From Rubritepida sp. (GTDB lineage: Bacteria; Pseudomonadota; Alphaproteobacteria; Acetobacterales; Acetobacteraceae): a stretch of 11,374 nt of DNA. Of this stretch, positions 6,571 through 11,374 are shown piece by piece; the first letter of the stretch is position 1, and each line of letters begins with the position of its first letter. The stretch covers positions 1 to 11,374 of the forward strand of contig SKWC01000235.1 in the NCBI GenBank assembly GCA_007129145.1, written 5' to 3'. A model generated the notes under the pieces. It made no database searches. It saw only the letters and a program-made list of their open reading frames with translations, and had not been told where the DNA came from. Made by a program: the position numbers and the translations under genes.

Positions 6571-6849
6571 ATGCGCAGCACAGCGACGCTGCTGCCGCGC
6601 GACCGGCTGCGCCTCGAGGTCGTCCACGCCGACCTCGTCCGCGCCGTCGATCTCGCCTACTGGCTGGATGACGGCGACGGCACGGTCGAGGCAGGCGAGA
6701 TCCGCTGAGGCTGGCCGCTTCACGAGCCCTTCGGCACCGCCATGTCGGCCGCGGCCTGGGCGCTCGCGGTGCCGATCGTCCGGGGCGGCGACTGGACGTC
6801 CTTTCGGGACGGCCCGCATTTCGAGCTTGACCGGGCGGCGTACCCGTGA
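6571..6849 (+). pseudogene. Phage endolysin remnant, M15 peptidase (internal deletion plus stop)
   Basis: The frame opens with an ATG and reads 'LRLEVVHADLVR', close to the 'LEGVHPDLV+V' opening of phage M15 (L-Ala-D-Glu / D-Ala-D-Ala) peptidases. It passes directly into 'AVDLAYWLDDGDG', which resembles the 'GHAVDLA' zinc-site motif, so about 40 residues including the first zinc His appear deleted. At 6706-6708 the frame has a TGA where the family usually has Trp (a one-base TGG to TGA change would explain it). It continues in the same frame as 'GWPLHEPFGTAM' to 'GGDWTSFRDGPHFEL...YP', the family's C-terminal block with the last zinc His in 'PHFEL'. The visible remnant is 91 codons against a usual ~130. 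It starts 6 bp after the DUF2190 fragment. It would have cut peptidoglycan during phage lysis; it is now surely inactive. Confidence 0.68.
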
Positions 6850-7526
6850 CCGGAGCGCTGCTCGGGCTGCTGTCGTGCCATGCTCTGCCGCTGGCGCTCG
6901 CCGGGGCGCTGCTGCTCGCGGGCGGGATGGGCTGGCACTGGCGTCTCCAGCGGGGCGCAACCCGCCTCGACGCCGCCTTCGCCTTCGCGCGCAGCCGCTT
7001 CCCGGGCTCGTCGCTGCTGTTCGGGCTCGTGCTCGAGCAGCTGATGATCATGCCCGACATCCTGCTGGTCGAGAACCACGCGACGATGCGCCGCCTCGGC
7101 CTCGTGGACACGATCGTCGCGATCGGGCTGCCCTACATGGCGTCTGCCTTCGGCATCTTCCTGCTCCGCCAGGCCTTCATGCAGGTGCCCAAGGAGCTGG
7201 AGGAGGCGGCCCGCGTCGAGGGCTGCGGCACGCTTGGCGTGCTGCTGTGCGTCTACGTGCCGCTGGCGCGTCCGACCTACCTGGCCTACGGTCTTATTTC
7301 GGTATCGTATCACTGGAACAACTTCCTCTGGCAGCTCGTCATCACCAACAGCGTCGAGACGCGGCCACTGACGGTGGGCCTCTCGGTGTTCGCTTCCACC
7401 GACCAGGGGATCGACTGGGCGATCATATCGGCGGCCACACTGATGACCTCGGCGCCCCTTCTGCTCGGCTTCCTGATGTTCCAGCGCCAGTTCGTGCAGT
7501 CGTTCATGCGGGCGGGAATTCGGTAG
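6846..7526 (+). pseudogene. Chimeric ORF: phage lysis-type membrane segment fused to truncated ABC permease (UgpE/MalG family)
   Basis: The frame starts with a GTG overlapping the endolysin-remnant stop (GTGA) and encodes 226 residues. Residues ~1-42 contain one membrane span ('ALPLALAGALLLAGGMGW') and a basic helix, like the start of a phage inner spanin or similar lysis accessory protein. From about residue 43 ('AAFAFARSRFPG', nt 6972) it matches carbohydrate/glycerol-phosphate ABC permeases of the MalG/UgpE type. It carries the EAA loop 'EEAARVEGCGTLGVL..VYVP' (residues 119-139), which docks on the ATPase, and a typical ending 'FVQSFMRAGIR'. Full-length permeases are ~280 residues, so about 90 N-terminal residues, including the first one or two spans, are lost. 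No ATPase, binding protein or partner permease is nearby. The two permease spans after the EAA loop are intact, and the hybrid frame is open. Transport function is doubtful. Confidence 0.72.
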
Positions 7527-7541
7527 GGCGACACGCCGCAC

Positions 7542-7701
7542 CTGCCGCCATCGGGCCTGTCCGCCGTTGGCCACCCGGGGCTGGCCCCATGCGGTCCTTG
7601 AGGTGCGGCCTGGCCTTCGCGATCGCGGCCGGGGCCAGCTCGCCGCCGCGGTCGTAGAGGTCGCGGAAGCGGGAGGGGCTGTCGCGGCGCTGGGCCCACG
7701 G
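7542..7701 (-). pseudogene. IS481-family transposase fragment, decayed
   Basis: On the minus strand, 7701-7588 reads 'QRRDSPSRFRDLYDRGGELA', then 'KARPHLKDR'. This matches the N-terminal helix-turn-helix region of IS481-type transposases ('YSRDSFYRFKELYD.GGE.AL..I.R.+P.LKNR'). In a shifted frame, 7586-7542 reads 'GQPRVANGGQARW', matching 'FGQVRVANELRKRG', the next conserved block. The ~17 residues normally between these blocks are gone, so a small frame-changing deletion joins them. The DDE catalytic domain is absent: the fragment runs into the 3' end of the oppositely oriented permease. No terminal inverted repeats were found. The comparison is from memory of the family, but two adjacent blocks in order make chance unlikely. 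Confidence 0.6.
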
Positions 7702-7906
7702 CCCCGCGCCCCTCCGATCATGCCAACCGTCCGGGCAAGCCGAACATTTCATGCATTTTTTGCCCGCATCGCCAACCCGGGGGCATCGAGAACATGCTGG
7801 TCCAGATCCGGGCTCCGCTGCAGGTGGACGTCTCGACGGGCGAAAAACGCTTGATCATTGGGCGGCATCGGGCAATCCTACAGTGCGACGGCAGGCTGCT
7901 TGGGGA
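7702..7906. other. Upstream region of the signalling operon, no gene seen
   Basis: This is the only sizeable non-coding stretch before the REC-GGDEF-EAL gene. It includes a short AT-rich patch with a T6 run (7741-7763, around an ATGCAT palindrome), unusual in this GC-rich DNA and a possible promoter or IS-end area. A weak -35-like TTGATC lies at 7851-7856, with a poor -10-like CAATCC at 7873-7878 (16-bp spacing). Neither is convincing. A frame open from an ATG at 7751 runs into the signalling gene, but its translation does not resemble a protein domain. Confidence 0.35.
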
Positions 7907-10069
7907 ATGTCGGTCAAAGGCATGCCGCAAATCCTGATCATCGACGACCGGATCACCAATCAGCGCATTCTCGCGCGCCTGGCTGAATCGGTGGAACCCG
8001 GCGTCTCGGTGCGCGCCTTCGGTGACCCGCTGCTGGCGCTTGCTTGGCTTGAGACGCACGACGTCGACCTCGTCATCACCGACTTCAAGATGCCGAACCT
8101 CGACGGCGCCGAGGTCACGCGCCGGCTGCGCGCCATGCCCCGCACCGCCGACGTGCCGATCGTGGTCGTCACCGTCTATGACGACCGCCAGTTCCGGCTG
8201 CTGGCGCTGGAAGCCGGTGCCACGGATTTCCTGCTGGCGCCGGTCGATCACGTGGAGTTCCGCACGCGGGTGCGAAATCTCCTCGCGCTCTGGCGCCACC
8301 AGGTCGCGGCGCGCCGTCAGGCGGAGCGGCTGAGGCTCGACCTCGAGGCGTCGGAGCGGCTGCGCATCGACCTGATGCGCGAGAGCCGCGAGGCGCTCGG
8401 GCAGCTGATCGACACCGTGCCCGCGATGATCAGCGCCGCCGACGCCGAGGGGCGCGTCGTTTTCGTGAACGCCGCCCAGGCGGCGGCGGTCGGTCTTTCC
8501 CCCGATGACCTCGTCGGCCGCGACGTCACCGGGTTGTTCGGCGCCGAGCGCGGTGCACTCGCGCGCACGCTCCATGCCCAGGTCTTCGCGGAGGGCGACG
8601 CGCTGCCCGGGTTCGAGGAGGCGATGGTCCGGCACGACGGCGTCCGACTGGACCTCTACACCACCAAGGCGCCGCTGCGCGACGCGGCGGGGCGCGTGTC
8701 GGCCGTGCTCTCCACCTCGATCGACATCACCGACCGCAAGCGCGCCGAGGAGCGGCTTCTGCACCTGGCCCAGCACGATCCCCTGACGGCGCTGCCGAAC
8801 CGCGCCTACCTCGGCGACCGGCTGCGCGAGCGCTGTGGCCACGGGCGCCGGTCCAAGGACAGGTTCGCGCTGCATTTCCTGGACCTCGACCGCTTCAAGG
8901 CAGTGAACGATGCCCTGGGCCACCAGGCCGGCGACCGCCTGCTGGTGCAGGCGGCGCGCAGGCTCCAGGCGGTGGTGCGCGAGGGCGATGTCATCGCGCG
9001 GCTCGGCGGCGATGAATTCGCGATCCTGCAGCAGGACATTGCCGACGCCTCGGATGCCGAGCATCTGGCCGGGCGTGTGCTGGAGGCGTTCCGCAAGCCG
9101 TTCCGGATTGGCGGGCGCAACATCTCGGTCAGCGCGAGCCTCGGCATCACGCTCTATCCGGCGGACGCGACCGCTGCGGACGAGTTGCTCCGCAACGCCG
9201 ATCTCGCGATGTACCACGCCAAGGCGGCCGGGCGGCTAGGCTTCGGTTTCTTCCGCACGGAGATGGACGCCGCCGCCCAGCAGGCGATGCGCCTGGAGGG
9301 CGAACTGCGCCACGCGCTGACCTATCGCGCCTTCGATCTGGTGTGGCAGCCGCAGGTGTCGCTCCACACGGGCCGCATTTGCGGCGCCGAAGCACTGCTG
9401 CGCTGGCAACATCCCCAACGCGGTATCGTGCCGCCGGCGCAGTTCCTCCACCTGGCCGAGGAAACCGGGCTGATCGCGCCGATCACCGAATGGGCCTTGG
9501 CCGCGGCCTGTGCCCAGGGTGTCGCCTGGGCGGAGCGGCGCCCGGGCGGGCTCAGGGTGTCTGTCAACCTCTCGCCCAGCCTGTTCGCGACCCGCGACGT
9601 GCACGACATGGTGCTCGATGCGCTCGCGGTCAGCGGGCTCGATCCCACGCTTCTCGACCTCGAGATCACCGAGCGCGTGCTGGTGGACAAGGTGGACCAG
9701 GTGGCGGCGACGCTGCACGCGCTGCGGGAGATCGGTGTCACCTTCTCGATCGACGATTTCGGCACCGGCTATTCGTCTCTCGCCTACGCCAAGAGCTTCC
9801 CGGTCCAGCGCCTCAAGATCGATCAGACCTTCATCGCGCGGCTCGACAGCGACCGTGCGGATGCGGCCATCGTCGGCGCGATCATCAGCCTCGCCCGCGG
9901 GCTCGAGATGCAGGCGGTGGCCGAAGGCGTCGAGACGGCCGAGCAGGTGGCGGCGCTGCGTCGCCTCGGCTGCGATGAGGTGCAGGGCTACTTCCTTCGC
10001 GAGCCGATCACCGCGGGCGAACTGACCGCGATGCTCGACGCCGACATCGTGCATCTCGCCGCCGGATGA
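7907..10069 (+). CDS. Response regulator with PAS, GGDEF and EAL domains (c-di-GMP turnover)
   Basis: This 720-residue cytoplasmic protein both makes and degrades cyclic di-GMP on paper. The receiver domain (~6-125) has the acidic pair D13/D14, phosphoacceptor D59 ('VITDFKMPNLDG') and T89, but the normally invariant Lys is Ala (A111, 'LLAPVD'). A linker coiled coil leads to a PAS domain (~160-275). The GGDEF domain (~280-450) has an intact GGDEF (367-371) and an RxxD product-inhibition site (R358/D361). The EAL domain (~460-710) keeps EAL (495-497), N554, E586, D616/D617 ('DDFGTG'), K637, E673 ('AEGVET') and Q693. A diguanylate cyclase and a phosphodiesterase are therefore both predicted active. 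The start is ambiguous: ATG 7907 abuts GGGGA, and ATG 7922 is the alternative. An in-frame ATG at 7751 is rejected because the extension has no domain character. The stop overlaps the kinase start by ATGA, pointing to a cognate pair. Confidence 0.93.
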   Translation: MSVKGMPQILIIDDRITNQRILARLAESVEPGVSVRAFGDPLLALAWLETHDVDLVITDFKMPNLDGAEVTRRLRAMPRTADVPIVVVTVYDDRQFRLLALEAGATDFLLAPVDHVEFRTRVRNLLALWRHQVAARRQAERLRLDLEASERLRIDLMRESREALGQLIDTVPAMISAADAEGRVVFVNAAQAAAVGLSPDDLVGRDVTGLFGAERGALARTLHAQVFAEGDALPGFEEAMVRHDGVRLDLYTTKAPLRDAAGRVSAVLSTSIDITDRKRAEERLLHLAQHDPLTALPNRAYLGDRLRERCGHGRRSKDRFALHFLDLDRFKAVNDALGHQAGDRLLVQAARRLQAVVREGDVIARLGGDEFAILQQDIADASDAEHLAGRVLEAFRKPFRIGGRNISVSASLGITLYPADATAADELLRNADLAMYHAKAAGRLGFGFFRTEMDAAAQQAMRLEGELRHALTYRAFDLVWQPQVSLHTGRICGAEALLRWQHPQRGIVPPAQFLHLAEETGLIAPITEWALAAACAQGVAWAERRPGGLRVSVNLSPSLFATRDVHDMVLDALAVSGLDPTLLDLEITERVLVDKVDQVAATLHALREIGVTFSIDDFGTGYSSLAYAKSFPVQRLKIDQTFIARLDSDRADAAIVGAIISLARGLEMQAVAEGVETAEQVAALRRLGCDEVQGYFLREPITAGELTAMLDADIVHLAAG

Positions 10070-11374
10070 GCGACGCGCCCAGACGTGTCGGCTTCGCCGC
10101 GCTGCGCGGCCGCCCCGACACCGAGCATGAGATGAGCTTCAACCGGCTGGCCTTCGCGCTGGTCATCTCGGTCTATCTGTTCAGCGAGGACGCGCCGCCG
10201 CTGGCGCTGCTCCTGTCGGGCCTCTACTGGATCGTCGCCATCGGGCTGTTCGCGCATATCCTGCGCTGGCCGGCCACCAACGTCCCGCGCCGCATCACCG
10301 CGCTGTGCCTCGACATGGGCTTCCTCTGCGCGGAACTGCATGTGGGGGGCGAGATCACCTCCGCCTTCGCGCCGATCTACCTCTGGGTGATCCTGGGCAA
10401 CGGCTTCCGCTTCGGCGTCGCCTGGCTGCGCGGCGCGATGGCGATCGCGATCCTGGGCTTCATCGGCGTCTGGATCACCACGCCATTCTGGTACATGCAG
10501 CCGCATCTGGCCGGCGGCTTCCTGCTCGGCCTCGTCGCCATCCCCGCCTATGCGGGCACGCTGATCCGCAAGCTGAACGCGGCCAAGCAGCAGGCGGAGC
10601 AGGCGAGCCGGGCGAAGAGCATGTTCCTCGCCTCGGTCAGCCACGAGCTGCGGACACCGCTCAACGCCATCATCGGCATGGGCGGGCTGCTCGAGCGCTC
10701 GCGCCTCGATCCCGAGCAGCGCGAGATGGCGCGCACCGTGACGGATGCCGGGCGGAACCTGCTCGGGCTGATCGACGGCATCCTCGATTTCTCGCGCATC
10801 GAGGCGGGGCGGATGCCAGTCAACGCCGAGCCCGTGCCCGTCGCGGCGCTGCTGGCCGAGACGCGGCGGATGCTGTCGCGCCAGGCGCAGGAGAAGGGCC
10901 TGCGGCTGCTGTTCCACGTCACCCCGCGCACGCCGCATTCCGTCATCGCCGATCCGCGGCTGCTGCGGGAGCTGCTGCTGAACCTGGCCGGCAACGCGGT
11001 GAAGTTCACCGAAACCGGCAGCATCGTGATCGCGCTGGATGCCGCGCCCACCGAGGCGGAGGGCGGCCTTCGCCTGACCATCGAGGTGAGCGACACCGGC
11101 ATCGGCATCGCGCCCGAGGCGCAGGCGCGGATCTTCGACAGCTTCACCCAGGCCGACACCACCATCATCAACCGCTACGGCGGCACCGGCCTGGGCCTTG
11201 CGATCTGCAGGCGCATCGCGGAGCAGCTGGGCGGCGACATCGGCGTCGAGAGCAGCCCCGGTGCGGGCAGCACCTTCCGCGTCGTGCTGCCCCTGGCGCG
11301 CGATCCGACGGCCGCGCCGCCGCCGGCATCCGAGGCGGTGCTGCTGGCCGCGGATGCGCCGGCCCGCGCCGCGG
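10066..11374 (+). CDS. RpfC-like membrane histidine kinase (3' end outside window)
   Basis: Of this protein, 436 residues are visible; the gene continues past the window edge. The N-terminus 'LRGRPDTEHEMSFNRLAF' closely resembles RpfC of Xanthomonas, the sensor for DSF-type unsaturated fatty-acid signals. About four to five membrane spans follow (28-165), including 'PRRITALCLDMGF' and 'LWVILGNGFRFG', also RpfC-like. The dimerisation/phosphoacceptor box is 'SHELRTPLN' (H193). The ATPase domain has the N box at N310 ('NLAGNAVKF'), G1 'DTGIG' (343-347), F box 'FDSFTQAD' and G2 'GGTGLGL' (372-378), so the kinase core is complete. An Ala/Pro linker starts at ~412. RpfC is a hybrid kinase with receiver and HPt domains after this point, and the same is likely here but cannot be seen. 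The start overlaps the preceding stop (ATGA). Signal identity is inferred from family. Confidence 0.9.
   Translation, partial: MSDAPRRVGFAALRGRPDTEHEMSFNRLAFALVISVYLFSEDAPPLALLLSGLYWIVAIGLFAHILRWPATNVPRRITALCLDMGFLCAELHVGGEITSAFAPIYLWVILGNGFRFGVAWLRGAMAIAILGFIGVWITTPFWYMQPHLAGGFLLGLVAIPAYAGTLIRKLNAAKQQAEQASRAKSMFLASVSHELRTPLNAIIGMGGLLERSRLDPEQREMARTVTDAGRNLLGLIDGILDFSRIEAGRMPVNAEPVPVAALLAETRRMLSRQAQEKGLRLLFHVTPRTPHSVIADPRLLRELLLNLAGNAVKFTETGSIVIALDAAPTEAEGGLRLTIEVSDTGIGIAPEAQARIFDSFTQADTTIINRYGGTGLGLAICRRIAEQLGGDIGVESSPGAGSTFRVVLPLARDPTAAPPPASEAVLLAADAPARAA

Noticed and set aside
6364..6960. A 198-codon minus-strand frame upstream of vapC as the antitoxin
   Set aside because: Apart from its last few residues it is the Arg-rich complement of the phage fragments, with no antitoxin fold or length.
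7569..7586. Inverted repeat GGCCA/TGGCC after the permease relic
   Set aside because: Only 5 bp per arm with a GC-rich loop, no T-run, and it lies inside the transposase remnant.
7754..7763. T-run as a possible intrinsic terminator
   Set aside because: No convincing stem precedes it on the plus strand or follows it appropriately on the minus strand.
7751..7906. Upstream ATG (7751) that would extend the REC-GGDEF-EAL protein by 52 residues
   Set aside because: The extension has no domain-like character, lies in the AT-rich/IS-remnant edge, and the receiver domain begins normally just after 7907/7922.

Overview
The window is very GC-rich (around 70% by eye). Its genes, codon use and phage remnants fit an alphaproteobacterium, most likely of the Acetobacteraceae/Roseomonas type. 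That placement is inferred from gene character; no marker gene is present. The window falls into three blocks.

Block 1 (1-5857) looks like a metabolic cluster. It starts with the C-terminal part of an MFS transporter. Next is a two-part protein: an unrecognised Ala/Leu-rich helical N-terminus followed by an acetoacetate-decarboxylase-like domain. It converges, with a 28-bp overlap, on a minus-strand gene for a large FAD-dependent oxidoreductase of the phytoene desaturase/HpnE type that carries a Cys/His-rich insert. Diverging from that gene is a tight three-gene operon: a small Ala-rich helical protein, a larger phasin-like protein, and a polyprenyl diphosphate synthase joined to it by an ATGA stop/start overlap. 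A prenyl chain maker, an isoprenoid-type desaturase, a beta-keto-acid decarboxylase homologue, an exporter-like protein and granule-type helical proteins suggest an uncharacterised isoprenoid-related pathway, perhaps at a lipid or polymer surface. This is inference.

Block 2 (5858-7906) is a scrap yard of broken or orphaned genes. It holds an intact vapC toxin with no antitoxin, the C-terminal part of a phage DUF2190 structural protein, an M15-peptidase endolysin with an internal deletion and a stop codon, and a small phage lysis-type membrane segment fused in frame to the last two thirds of a sugar-type ABC permease. It ends with a decayed IS481-family transposase fragment on the minus strand.

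Block 3 (7907-11374) is a signalling pair with a 4-bp overlap. The first gene encodes a REC-PAS-GGDEF-EAL c-di-GMP protein with both catalytic signatures intact. The second encodes a membrane histidine kinase whose N-terminus closely resembles RpfC, the DSF fatty-acid signal sensor of Xanthomonas; it runs off the window. The kinase probably phosphorylates the receiver domain of its neighbour and so couples an external signal to c-di-GMP turnover.
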